Below are positions 36,680 to 45,401 of a stretch of 64,000 bases of DNA, piece after piece. Position 1 is the first letter of the stretch. The number at the start of each line of letters is the position of its first letter. The stretch spans positions 372,001 through 436,000 of the forward strand of contig NZ_JAUOFB010000002.1 of assembly GCF_030542105.1 (NCBI RefSeq), given 5' to 3'. Below the pieces are notes generated by a model. It saw only the letters and a list, made by a program, of their open reading frames with translations, made no database searches and was not told the DNA's origin. The position numbers were made by a program, and so were the translations under genes. Origin of the DNA: Hymenobacter sp. BT730. GTDB lineage: Bacteria > Bacteroidota > Bacteroidia > Cytophagales > Hymenobacteraceae.

Positions 36680-37924
36680 TCAGCAAAGCGTGTGATAAAT
36701 AGCCATGGTGCGCTGCACAATGGTTTCCCTGTCGTGCCGGATGGCGGCCACCTGCCGGCTTTCCCGCCGCAGCGTAGCGGCCAGTTCAGGGCTATGGTAT
36801 AGTCGGAGCACCTGAACCGCCAGACTGGCGGGGTTCAGGTCACTTAGTAAACCCGTTGACTCGGTTTCAATTAAATCGGGTACGCCGCCTACCTGGCTGG
36901 CTACCACGGGCAGGCCCACTAGCTGGGCTTCGCAAACCGTGTTGGGACTGTTGTCGATGTAGGAGGGATGTAGCAGGCAAAAAGACTCCCGCATGAGGGC
37001 AGCTAACTGCCGGGCATTGCAGAACCCCACGCACTCCACTTCATCGGCCGAAAAAGGCGTCAGTCCCAGCTTGCGGGCTTCCTGATTTACTTCCGCCAAC
37101 GTTACTCGACCCGCCATAACCAGTTTAAGCGGACTTTGCTGCCGGATAATCGAAAAGGCAGCCACCACTTCCTTAAAGCCTTTCATCAACTGATTGCCTC
37201 CGGTAAATAACACCTGTGGTCGGGGCTCAGCGGCAGGCTGCGCTTCCGGCTCATAAAACTCCGGGCGCATCATTTCCCAGTTGTGATGGATGCGGGCACC
37301 GGGGCTTAGCCTGGCCATCAGGGCTTTATCCCAGGATGTGCGGCAGATAAACTCGTGCACTGCGGGCAGGTAGCGGCGCTCATAAAACTCGCCTATTTTC
37401 CAGGAAAGACGGAGCCTCGACCAGTTTTCGGGCAGGTAGCGCAGATATTCTGTTATCACCCCTTGTACCGAGAGCACTACGGGCCGCTCCAGCCCGGGAA
37501 CCACCGCCGGTAGCTGCCATTCGGAGCCATGCAGGTGCAGCACATCATAAGCATGATGATGCTGACGCAGGTATTTGCGGGCCGAATGCACGCGCTGCGC
37601 ATAAAGCGTAAGAAGATCTTGCCGGAAAGATGGGGCTCTCAGGTAAATAAAGTGAATCCCGTCTTTATCAAATTCATCAATAGGCTTGCTAAGGCCGGGA
37701 TGCCAGTCCAGAATGGTCAGCTCTATTTCCGGTTGCCGGCGCAGGCTGGCCGCCAGAGCTGCCACCCACGGGGCCGGGTGGCCCATGCCCGCGCTGGGGT
37801 AAGGATATTGCGCCAGCCAGAGCACCTTCAGCCTGGGGCGATGCACAGGCTTCCCCGGCTCGGCCACCCGGGCCGGCTGAGAAGTTGCTGTGAGCGGAGG
37901 AAAGGCAGTAGATAATACAGACAT
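36680..37924 (-). CDS. Family 4 glycosyltransferase
   Basis: A GT-B fold transferase of about 414 residues. The N-terminal half begins LKVLWLAQYPYPSAGMGH (near residue 30) and includes DVLHLHGSEW; the C-terminal half has VLFTGGNQLMKGF, the acid-rich E-x7-E region SPNTVCEAQLVGLPVVAS and GGVPDLIE, the GT4 donor site. ATG 37924 is preferred over a TTG at 37948. The enzyme would be cytosolic or peripheral and uses a nucleotide sugar, often GDP-mannose, UDP-glucose or similar; the actual donor is not known. It lies between the flippase (gap 46 bp) and polymerase (gap 11 bp). Confidence 0.9.
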   Translation of the reverse strand: MSVLSTAFPPLTATSQPARVAEPGKPVHRPRLKVLWLAQYPYPSAGMGHPAPWVAALAASLRRQPEIELTILDWHPGLSKPIDEFDKDGIHFIYLRAPSFRQDLLTLYAQRVHSARKYLRQHHHAYDVLHLHGSEWQLPAVVPGLERPVVLSVQGVITEYLRYLPENWSRLRLSWKIGEFYERRYLPAVHEFICRTSWDKALMARLSPGARIHHNWEMMRPEFYEPEAQPAAEPRPQVLFTGGNQLMKGFKEVVAAFSIIRQQSPLKLVMAGRVTLAEVNQEARKLGLTPFSADEVECVGFCNARQLAALMRESFCLLHPSYIDNSPNTVCEAQLVGLPVVASQVGGVPDLIETESTGLLSDLNPASLAVQVLRLYHSPELAATLRRESRQVAAIRHDRETIVQRTMAIYHTLC

Positions 37925-37970
37925 TGGAATAGAAAAAGCTGCCGACAAGCTATAGCAGAAGCCAGCAGGT

Positions 37971-39542
37971 TTATGCGGATAAAGTAGAAGGTTGCAGCTG
38001 CCTTTGCAGCCACAGCAAGGCCGGGCCCACCACCGGCAGCGCCCGGGTATTCAGGTGGCTAAGCAGATGAACCACCTCGGCCTGCAAAGCCGGCAGCGGC
38101 AATAGCAGAATGAGGCAGGGGAGACTGATGATGCCGGTCAGCATTTCTGCTACAAATACCAGCGGGAGTGGCACGAAGGCAGCCCGCAGTGTGGTGGCTA
38201 CCAGGGCAATAGTGGCGGCTACGCCGCCACTGAGTATTAGGGCTGGTACATAGCACCGGGCTAATGCGCTAAGCTCCACCTGCAGTATCCGCCGCATCAG
38301 AACCAAATAAAAGGCCGTGCGCAGCACCTCGCCTAGCAGCACCGCCAGGGCTATGCCCACCAGCCCAAACCCACGCAGCAGCACAAACAGCGCCAGCATG
38401 GCCGCCGCATGCGTAAGCGTAAGAACCAGCTTGCGAGGCAGGTTGGCGGTAGCATCGCACACGGTTACAGCAAACATGTTCATGGTACTCAGGCTGTAAA
38501 GCAGGCATATGACGCGGAAAATAGGCACGGCATCCATCCATTGCGGGCCCAGCATGACGCGCACCAACTCGGGGGCGGCCACGGCGGCTCCCAGGCAGAT
38601 GGGCATAATGAGTACCCCCGTCAGAACCAGGCTGCGCAAGTAGGCCCCGCGCAGGCGGGGCCGGTCGTGCTGCACCTGGCTGAAGGAGGGAAGCGCTACC
38701 CGGGTCACGCTGGCCGTGAGCGTATAGGCCGGCAGGGCAATGAGCATAGCGGCGCGGCTGTAGAGGCCCAGCGCCGCGCCGCCCCACAGGCGGCTGATGG
38801 CCATTTTATCCAGCTCGCCGGTCATGTACTCGCAGAAGCTGGCTACCGAAGACCAGCCCCCATACTGCACCAGCGGTCGGTACACCTGCCAGCTAAACAA
38901 AGGCTTAATAGGATGACGCGTTACGGCATAGCCCAGCAGCAGCAGTAGCATACTCTGGCTTAGCTGTGTGCCTACCAGGCTCCACGCGCCGTAGCCCCGC
39001 CAGGCCATGGTAATACCCACCCCGCCATAACAGATCAGAAAAGTGCTGACCTCCATAAGGGCCAGCGTCCGGAAGCGCATCTGGCGGCGCAGCAGGCTCA
39101 CTGAGGTAGCATAAATGCCCATCAGGACCAGTCCCACAGCCATAGCATGAATAATAGGAACCACAGCCGGCTGCGAGAAGGCCCGAGCACCCAACGGGGC
39201 CAGAAGCCAGAGCAAACCAGCAAAGAACAAGCCCAGCCCCACGGCCGATGTAAAGGCCGCCCGTATATCGGCAGGGGTCAGGGTTGCTTTCTGAATAAGG
39301 GCCTGCTCCATCCCCATTTGGGCAAAGTAGCCGCCAAACCGCATAAAAATAGCTGCCAGAGCCACCAGCCCGAAATCAGCCGGAGTAAGCAGGCGGGCCA
39401 TAATGGCCGTGTAGCCCACCTGCAGAACCGAGGTAGCCAGCGTAGCCATAGTAGTCCACTTCATACCCTGAATAGCTGCTCCCGTAAGGCTGCCGGGGGC
39501 TGCCGTGGCCGTTGGTGGCGTGGTAGTGAGCGGGGCTGGCAT
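37971..39542 (-). CDS. Lipid-linked oligosaccharide flippase, Wzx/WzxC type
   Basis: A 523-residue integral membrane protein with about 12-14 hydrophobic segments, starting GMKWTTMATLATSVLQVGYTAIM near residue 26 and showing ARLLTPADFGLVALAAIF and GMEQALIQ, which are typical of MOP-superfamily polysaccharide exporters of the WzxC/MurJ-like type. It would move the undecaprenyl-linked repeat unit across the inner membrane. It follows the wzc-like gene by 45 bp and precedes a GT4 gene. Within the Wzy-dependent pathway it links cytosolic assembly to polymerisation. Confidence 0.9.
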   Translation of the reverse strand: MPAPLTTTPPTATAAPGSLTGAAIQGMKWTTMATLATSVLQVGYTAIMARLLTPADFGLVALAAIFMRFGGYFAQMGMEQALIQKATLTPADIRAAFTSAVGLGLFFAGLLWLLAPLGARAFSQPAVVPIIHAMAVGLVLMGIYATSVSLLRRQMRFRTLALMEVSTFLICYGGVGITMAWRGYGAWSLVGTQLSQSMLLLLLGYAVTRHPIKPLFSWQVYRPLVQYGGWSSVASFCEYMTGELDKMAISRLWGGAALGLYSRAAMLIALPAYTLTASVTRVALPSFSQVQHDRPRLRGAYLRSLVLTGVLIMPICLGAAVAAPELVRVMLGPQWMDAVPIFRVICLLYSLSTMNMFAVTVCDATANLPRKLVLTLTHAAAMLALFVLLRGFGLVGIALAVLLGEVLRTAFYLVLMRRILQVELSALARCYVPALILSGGVAATIALVATTLRAAFVPLPLVFVAEMLTGIISLPCLILLLPLPALQAEVVHLLSHLNTRALPVVGPALLWLQRQLQPSTLSA

Positions 39543-39587
39543 GGGAAAGAGGATAGACGCGTAAGGATGCCCGAGACCCGGGTTTAA

Positions 39588-41981
39588 TTAGTGAGAATAC
39601 CCGTAGCTATAGGATTTGGTGCGGTGCCGGTACTCGTAGGTTTTGGCAAAGTGCACGTCGTTGATAACCAGGAACACGTTTTTAATTTTCTTCTCCAGGT
39701 GCAGATCATTAATCTGGCTGAGCAGTGCGAGGTCGGTGTAGTTCTGGCGCACCACGTAAATGTTGGCGTCCAGGAAGCGCATCAGCACAAAGTATTCCGC
39801 CACGTAGCCCACCGGCGGGGTATCCAGCACAATGTAGTCGTACTCGGCGCGCAGGCGTTCCAGCAGCTCGGCCATGCGTGGGGTTTCCAGTAGCTCGGTG
39901 GCATTGGGTGGTACCAGACCGCAAGTCATGACGTCCAGCCGCTCTACGCCGGAAGGCCGTACGCTGTCTTCGAAGGTGGTCAGGCCGCCGAGGTAAGTGG
40001 CCAGGCCCTTGTCGGAGGCGGGCAACTTAAAGTAGGAGGCCATAGTCGGCTGGCGCAGGTCAGTTTCCACCAGAATCACGCGCCGCCCGGAATGGGCCAG
40101 TTCGGCCGCCAGGTTCACGGCGCAGAAGCTCTTGCCCTCACCGGGTACGGAGGAAGTTACCCCAATCACCTTTTTCTCAAGCCCACCCGACAGGTACTGC
40201 AGGTTCACGCGGATTGAGCGGAACGACTCAGCCACCAGTCCTTTCGGCTCGTGCACCATCTGATGCTTTTCGGCATTGGTGGCGTGCGCCACCACGCCCA
40301 GCAGGGGAATATCCGTTACGCGGGCCAGGTCTTCCTTGCCCTGAATGCGCCGGTTCACCTTCTGGGTTACCAGCAGCAGGCCAATGGGAATAATCAGGCC
40401 GGAAAGCAGCGCAATCAGCCCTACAAACAGGGGCTTGGGAGACGAAGGTCCGGAACCCTGCATGACGGCATGGTCCACAATTTTCTTGTCCGTAGAGTTG
40501 GTCGCCAGGGCAATGGCAGCTTCCGTGCGCTTCTCCAGCAGGAAGTTGTAGTTCTTGTCGTTGAAGTCAGACTTGCTTTGCAGTATGGCCAGGCGCCGCT
40601 CATCCTCAGGCAGGCGGTTCAGGTCGCCGCGCACCTGGTTTACCTGTGTATCCAGATCTTTCAGGCCAATGTCGCTGGTATGAAGCAGGTTAGTCAGGAT
40701 CTGGTTCAGTGCTTCGCGGGTAGTTTTCATCCGCTCATCCAGCACCGTTACCATCGGGTTGTCGTTGCTGGCATTCACGCCCAGGGCCGCTTTCTGAGAG
40801 CTGAGGTCCGCCAACTGCAGCACCATGTTATTGAGCACCGGATCAGAAATACCCATGCTGGCCGGCGACACTACCTGCGTGAGGCTTCGGTTGTTGCGCA
40901 GATAACTAAGCATGTTCTGGTAGTACTTGCGCTGCGTGGCCACGCGGGCGCGCTCCAACTGCAGGTTAGTCAACTGCGAGACGCGGTTAGACGATTGCGC
41001 ATCCACGTTCACCACGCCGCGGTTGGTGCGGAAGGTGCTAAGGTCCTGCGCCGACTGCTGCCGGGAGGCGGCCATTTTGGCAATTTCCCCGTCCAGGAAA
41101 TCAAGGGTACGCTGGCCTACCCGGTTTTTGTCCTGCACCTCGTTGGCCAGCATCACGCTCATCAGGGTATCCAGAAACTGCTCCTGCTGCTTCGGGACGG
41201 GGCCACTAGCCATCAATTCAATAATGTGCGACTCCTGATCAGTGGCGCGTACTTTCAGCCGCCCCAGATGCTGTCCTACCAGGGTCATTTTATCTACTAG
41301 CTTCACAAAGTACTGCGCATTGCCTTCGGTGGCAATGCCCTCATTCCGGTCAATGCGCAGCGTGAGCAGTGGATGTTTCAGCTCCGTGCCCGGGTGTATG
41401 GTTTCATTAATATGAACATTCGTGACGGGGCGGATAAGCGCGCCGGTCTGCAGATTCTTCAACTCGCCCTTGTCGGCATCTGCCTGCACATGGTAGCGTC
41501 CATCGGGGAGGATGTCGATACGAATGGGAACCCCCGTTAGCTGGGGAACATTGGGGGTAGGAGTTACCCGAAAGGGCGACATCTCCATGGCCTGTTCGCG
41601 CTTCTTGAGGGGGAAGGCGGCATTCACCCACGTGTCCGGCACCACGTAATAGGCGGTGGTGAAATGGGGCAAGCGCTCCATGGCCTGCTTCACCATGGTT
41701 ACCGAAGTAACCATGCCTATTTCATCCTCCATCTTCACGCTTTTGTCCTTGATTTCCAGAAGCTTCAAGAGCTCCTGGGCCTGCTTGGAGCCGCTGGACT
41801 GCGAGCCGAGCATCATGGTGGCCTTAAAATCATATACTGGTGCCTTCACCTGTAGATAGAGAAAGGCACATGCAAAAGCCACGAGTAGGCACCCCACTAC
41901 CAGAGGCCACCGGGTGCGTATCCGAAATAATAGCTGATGGAGGTCAATTCCGTCGGAAGCTGCTTGTGGGTCCATGGGCAA
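39588..41981 (-). CDS. Wzc-type polysaccharide co-polymerase and BY-tyrosine kinase
   Basis: A 797-residue inner-membrane protein with a chain-length (Wzz/GNVR) domain between two membrane segments (about residues 30-50 and 500-520), a coiled-coil-rich periplasmic part (~290-470), and a cytoplasmic kinase domain. The kinase shows Walker A (SSVPGEGKS, near 608), Walker A' (LVETDLRQPT) and Walker B (YIVLDTPPVGY). The C-terminus ends in a tyrosine cluster (TYEY...YSYGYSH, five Tyr in the last 16). Autophosphorylation there is how such proteins control polymer length and export. A low-molecular-weight tyrosine phosphatase (Wzb), often a neighbour, is absent. It follows the wza-like gene by 41 bp. 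Confidence 0.94.
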   Translation of the reverse strand: MPMDPQAASDGIDLHQLLFRIRTRWPLVVGCLLVAFACAFLYLQVKAPVYDFKATMMLGSQSSGSKQAQELLKLLEIKDKSVKMEDEIGMVTSVTMVKQAMERLPHFTTAYYVVPDTWVNAAFPLKKREQAMEMSPFRVTPTPNVPQLTGVPIRIDILPDGRYHVQADADKGELKNLQTGALIRPVTNVHINETIHPGTELKHPLLTLRIDRNEGIATEGNAQYFVKLVDKMTLVGQHLGRLKVRATDQESHIIELMASGPVPKQQEQFLDTLMSVMLANEVQDKNRVGQRTLDFLDGEIAKMAASRQQSAQDLSTFRTNRGVVNVDAQSSNRVSQLTNLQLERARVATQRKYYQNMLSYLRNNRSLTQVVSPASMGISDPVLNNMVLQLADLSSQKAALGVNASNDNPMVTVLDERMKTTREALNQILTNLLHTSDIGLKDLDTQVNQVRGDLNRLPEDERRLAILQSKSDFNDKNYNFLLEKRTEAAIALATNSTDKKIVDHAVMQGSGPSSPKPLFVGLIALLSGLIIPIGLLLVTQKVNRRIQGKEDLARVTDIPLLGVVAHATNAEKHQMVHEPKGLVAESFRSIRVNLQYLSGGLEKKVIGVTSSVPGEGKSFCAVNLAAELAHSGRRVILVETDLRQPTMASYFKLPASDKGLATYLGGLTTFEDSVRPSGVERLDVMTCGLVPPNATELLETPRMAELLERLRAEYDYIVLDTPPVGYVAEYFVLMRFLDANIYVVRQNYTDLALLSQINDLHLEKKIKNVFLVINDVHFAKTYEYRHRTKSYSYGYSH

Positions 41982-42022
41982 TAAAAAATAAAGAAGTGGG
42001 GAGGTAGAGAGCTTGCCTTTTA

Positions 42023-42808
42023 TTAAAGGTTTACATTCAGATAGTTAAGTAATAGGGCTAAGGTGGTAATGCCGGAGAACACCAAACCCAGATTGGCCAG
42101 GTTGGCGCGCTCATTCTGCACCTTCAGCGGCTCCACGTAAAGCGCATCGTTCGGGAGCATGTAGTAGTACCGCGACTTAAGCAGGTTGGGGTCCGTGAGA
42201 TTCAGCAGTACCACTTCCGAGCCCGCAGGCGTCTGCCGGATCAGCTTCACGTTCTTGCGGTTTGCCAGGCGGTTCAGGTCGCCGGCCAGACCCAGGGCTT
42301 CCAGCACTGTGGCCTGCCCATTATAAATGTAGTATCGCCCGGGGTTGCGCACATCTCCCAGAATAGTCACCTTGAAGCTGGATATTTTCACCAGCACGTT
42401 GGCATCCTTCACGTAGCGGCTTACTTCCTTCTGCACCAGGCTTTGTACTTCCAGCACAGTGAGTCCCTCCACCTTTAGGGGCCCAATGGTGGGCAGGTTG
42501 ATGAAGCCCTGCTCACTCACGGAATAACCCGTCAGGTACATATTACCAGGGTCAGCACTCAGAAAGGCGTTGACGTTGGTAGGGTTGAAAATGGAGCTAA
42601 GTACAGACTGCGTGCTCTGCACTTGAATAGACATGATATCATTGGGCTGCACCCGATAGGTAGGCCTGGTATTTTCCGCCGATACCGGCGTGGAGGTGGA
42701 GTACTGAGTATCCTGTAGGTAAGGAAGCTCTTTCTGACTCACACAACTCGAGAAAACCACACTCATCAACAACACAAAATACCGGATAGAAGGTGAAAAA
42801 AAGCGCAT
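42023..42808 (-). CDS. Wza-type outer-membrane polysaccharide export lipoprotein
   Basis: A lipoprotein of 261 residues from ATG 42808 (an upstream ATG at 42826 adds six). The signal peptide ends in a lipobox at Cys22 (VFSSC). The body carries the polysaccharide export (Poly_export) domain RVQPNDIMSIQVQ, then a SLBB-like segment around VLVKISSFKVTILGDVRNPGRYYIYNGQ, and a C-terminal hydrophobic stretch that could be the membrane-inserting helix. It would form the outer-membrane channel for the polymer, working with the Wzc-like protein. It is the first gene of the long minus-strand operon, with an AT-rich 280-bp promoter region shared with the two-component genes. Confidence 0.94.
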   Translation of the reverse strand: MRFFSPSIRYFVLLMSVVFSSCVSQKELPYLQDTQYSTSTPVSAENTRPTYRVQPNDIMSIQVQSTQSVLSSIFNPTNVNAFLSADPGNMYLTGYSVSEQGFINLPTIGPLKVEGLTVLEVQSLVQKEVSRYVKDANVLVKISSFKVTILGDVRNPGRYYIYNGQATVLEALGLAGDLNRLANRKNVKLIRQTPAGSEVVLLNLTDPNLLKSRYYYMLPNDALYVEPLKVQNERANLANLGLVFSGITTLALLLNYLNVNL

Positions 42809-42826
42809 GACGACGGTGGCGGACAA

Positions 42827-43090
42827 GTGAAAAATCAGGACAGGTACTCAGAGGAAAAGAAGAATAGAAGACTAATTTTTTAGAAGTTGATCAAAAATCG
42901 AACGATTGAATAATTCTTTAAACCTATAGGATTGCATTCATAAAGTCAAGAATTATTTAAATTATTCTTACAATAATTTGTATTGAATAATGACAATATA
43001 GTTCGGCTATTTCCTGGCCTGCTTCCCGGGCGTGGGCCTGGTGGAAGTGCTGCGCCCAAACCGCGTATTTTGGCCCCCTAACATTGAAGT
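42827..43090. promoter_or_regulatory. Divergent AT-rich promoter region with palindrome
   Basis: Between the wza-like operon (minus) and the response-regulator gene (plus) lies an AT-rich stretch (42880-43000). At 42948-42969 is a 22-bp near-perfect palindrome, AAGAATTATTTAAATTATTCTT, with two T:T mismatches. A GTATTTTG element at 43066-43073, about 18 bp before the regulator ATG, resembles a -7 box with one base missing. The palindrome could be an operator for the adjacent OmpR-type regulator or for another DNA-binding protein; this is an inference from position and symmetry. Confidence 0.4.
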
Positions 43091-43768
43091 ATGAAGATCC
43101 TGCTGGTAGAAGATGAGCCCAAAGTGGCGGCCTTTCTTTATAAAGGCCTCAGTGAGCAAACCCATACCGTAGAGGTAGCTATGGACGGGCTGCAGGGCCT
43201 GCACCAGGCCTTTGATGGGCAATACGACCTGATTATTCTGGATCAGATGCTGCCCGGCCTGAACGGGCTGGACGTGTGCCGGCGCATTCGGGCCGAGAAT
43301 ACCCGCGTGCCCATTCTAATGCTCACGGCCTTAGGCGAAACCGATGATAAAATCCGCGGCCTGGATGCCGGAGCCGATGATTATCTGGTGAAGCCCTTTG
43401 CTTTTCAGGAGCTGCTGGCGCGCATCCGGGCACTCACGCGCCGGGGGCACGAAGGCCCCGCCTCAGAGGCCGTGCTGCGGCTGGCCGACTTAACCCTGGA
43501 CCCCACCCGCAAAATGGTAACCCGTGCGGGCCAGCTTATTCAGCTAACGGCCCGCGAATTTGCCCTGCTGCATTTTCTGCTGCGCAACCAGGGCCGCGTG
43601 GTTTCCCGCGTCGATATTCTGGAGCAGGTCTGGGAAACCTCCTTCGATACTGGCTCCAACGTCATTGATGTGTATATCAACTTCCTGCGCAAGAAACTTG
43701 ATAAGGACTTCTCACCCAAACTCATACATACCCTGGTAGGCATGGGCTACGTCATGAAGGAAGAATAA
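43091..43768 (+). CDS. OmpR/PhoB-family response regulator
   Basis: A 225-residue two-domain regulator. The receiver has the acidic pocket (VEDEPKV, Glu7/Asp8), the phospho-acceptor LIILDQMLPG (Asp51), the conserved LTALG threonine near residue 79 and KPF lysine at about 101. The C-terminal winged-helix DNA-binding domain shows LTAREFALLHFLLRNQGRVVSR and VDVYINFLRKK, as in OmpR/CusR types. It is followed 111 bp later by a histidine kinase gene. It lies divergent from the wza operon and could control it, though in the family cues such as metals or envelope stress are also common. Confidence 0.95.
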   Translation: MKILLVEDEPKVAAFLYKGLSEQTHTVEVAMDGLQGLHQAFDGQYDLIILDQMLPGLNGLDVCRRIRAENTRVPILMLTALGETDDKIRGLDAGADDYLVKPFAFQELLARIRALTRRGHEGPASEAVLRLADLTLDPTRKMVTRAGQLIQLTAREFALLHFLLRNQGRVVSRVDILEQVWETSFDTGSNVIDVYINFLRKKLDKDFSPKLIHTLVGMGYVMKEE

Positions 43769-43879
43769 GTGCTACTAGCGGGCATGAGAATTCCCTGTAA
43801 TTAGATCAGGCATAGCGCTACGACCTGGAAAATAAACCAGTAAAGCTGACAACCCCTAACTGGCGCCGGCAACTCCCAT

Positions 43880-45280
43880 ATGACCATTCGCACTCGGCTG
43901 GCGCTGCAGTTTGGCGCTATTCTGGCCATTACGCTGCTGCTGTTTTCAGTGGTAATATACTTTTTCACGTTTCGGGCGAGGCGCGAGGCTTTTACTGATA
44001 ACCTCTTTGACCGGGCCCTGGTAGTAGGCCACGTGTATGCCGATGGCGCCAACCGGGCCGATGAAGCCAGCCGGGCCTCTTACCGGCGCTACCTGCGGCA
44101 GTTTTACCGCACCCTGCCCGAAGAGCAGGTGCGCGTTTATGATGGCCCGCGCGTGGTGTTCCGGGAAGGTGCCGGAGTATATCAGCCAGTATCGGCAGCG
44201 TTGCTGCAGCAGGTACTGGCGCAGGGCAGAGTGGTGCGCCGCGAGAAGGCATACCGCCAAACCGTAGGGCTGCGCTACCACGATGCGCGCCAGCAGCGCA
44301 CGTTTGTGGTAGTGGCCTCCTCCGTGGATGCCGATAGCCGCCAGGAGCTGGAAACCCTGCGGGTTATTCTGCTCAGCGGGCTGCTGGTATCGTTGGTAGT
44401 GGTGGGGATTGGGGGGTTGTTTTTTGCCGGACAGGCTCTGCGCCCTATGCAGCGTATTGTGCGGGAGGTGGATAGTATTACGGCCTCCGACCTGCACCAG
44501 CGCCTTTCGATGTCCGATGGGCAGGATGAAGTATCTCACTTGGCGCAACGCTTCAACCGTTTGCTCGACCGGCTGGAAACGGCCTTCGCCGGCCAGCGCA
44601 CTTTCGTGCGCGATGCTTCCCATGAGCTGCGCACTCCGCTTACGGCCATCATTGGCGAACTGGAAGTGGCGCTGCTGCAGCAGGAGCGTACACCCGATGA
44701 GTACCGCCGGGTATTGCGCAGCACGCTGGATGCGGCCCGTTTGCTGAAAGACCTCACCAATGGGCTGCTGCAGATAGCCCGCGCCTCCGACGACCCCTCC
44801 CAGATTTCCCGTACCCACGTGCGCTTCGACGAGTTGTTACTCCTGGCGCACGAGGAAATGCAGCGCCGCCACCCCACCTGCCGCATCGATCTGGAATTTG
44901 GGGAATCCCTGCCCGATGGCCGTACCGGGCCATTTTCCGTGCATGGCAATGAGGCACTACTGCTGGTAGCGGTACTAAATGTGCTGGAAAATGCCTGCAA
45001 ATTCTCGGCGGGCCAGAATCAGCCTATTGTGGCCTCGTTGACAGCACCGCCCGGCCACGTAAGTCTGGAAGTGCGCGACCAGGGAATGGGCATGAGCGAA
45101 ACTGACCGGCAGCAGGTATTTGTGCCTTTCTTCCGGGCCGAGGCTGTGCGCAATGTGCCGGGCCATGGTATTGGCCTGCCGCTCACTTCCAAAATTATGG
45201 AGCTGCATGGTGGGCGGGTTCAGGTAGAAAGCCAGCTGGGCCACGGCACCCAGGTATGGCTAATATTGCCTTTTGCTTAA
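43880..45280 (+). CDS. Sensor histidine kinase, HAMP-containing
   Basis: A 466-residue membrane kinase, partner of the preceding regulator. Two membrane segments (residues ~10-30 and ~160-182) enclose a periplasmic sensor of about 130 residues. HAMP follows (~183-238), then HisKA with the phospho-acceptor in ASHELRTPL (His248), and a HATPase domain with the N box LNVLENACKFS, G1 VRDQGMGMS and G2 GHGIGLPL. The sensor part matches no obvious ligand-binding fold. Gap to the regulator is 111 bp. Confidence 0.95.
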   Translation: MTIRTRLALQFGAILAITLLLFSVVIYFFTFRARREAFTDNLFDRALVVGHVYADGANRADEASRASYRRYLRQFYRTLPEEQVRVYDGPRVVFREGAGVYQPVSAALLQQVLAQGRVVRREKAYRQTVGLRYHDARQQRTFVVVASSVDADSRQELETLRVILLSGLLVSLVVVGIGGLFFAGQALRPMQRIVREVDSITASDLHQRLSMSDGQDEVSHLAQRFNRLLDRLETAFAGQRTFVRDASHELRTPLTAIIGELEVALLQQERTPDEYRRVLRSTLDAARLLKDLTNGLLQIARASDDPSQISRTHVRFDELLLLAHEEMQRRHPTCRIDLEFGESLPDGRTGPFSVHGNEALLLVAVLNVLENACKFSAGQNQPIVASLTAPPGHVSLEVRDQGMGMSETDRQQVFVPFFRAEAVRNVPGHGIGLPLTSKIMELHGGRVQVESQLGHGTQVWLILPFA

Positions 45281-45401
45281 GCCAGGGGTATTTTAATCAC
45301 AATTTAATTCCCTTTTAACGCTCCCTTAACTGCGCTGCTCTACTCTTGCATTGTATTTGGGCCACCCGTTCCGGTTCCTTTGTTATCAAGCGTAGAAAGC
45401 C

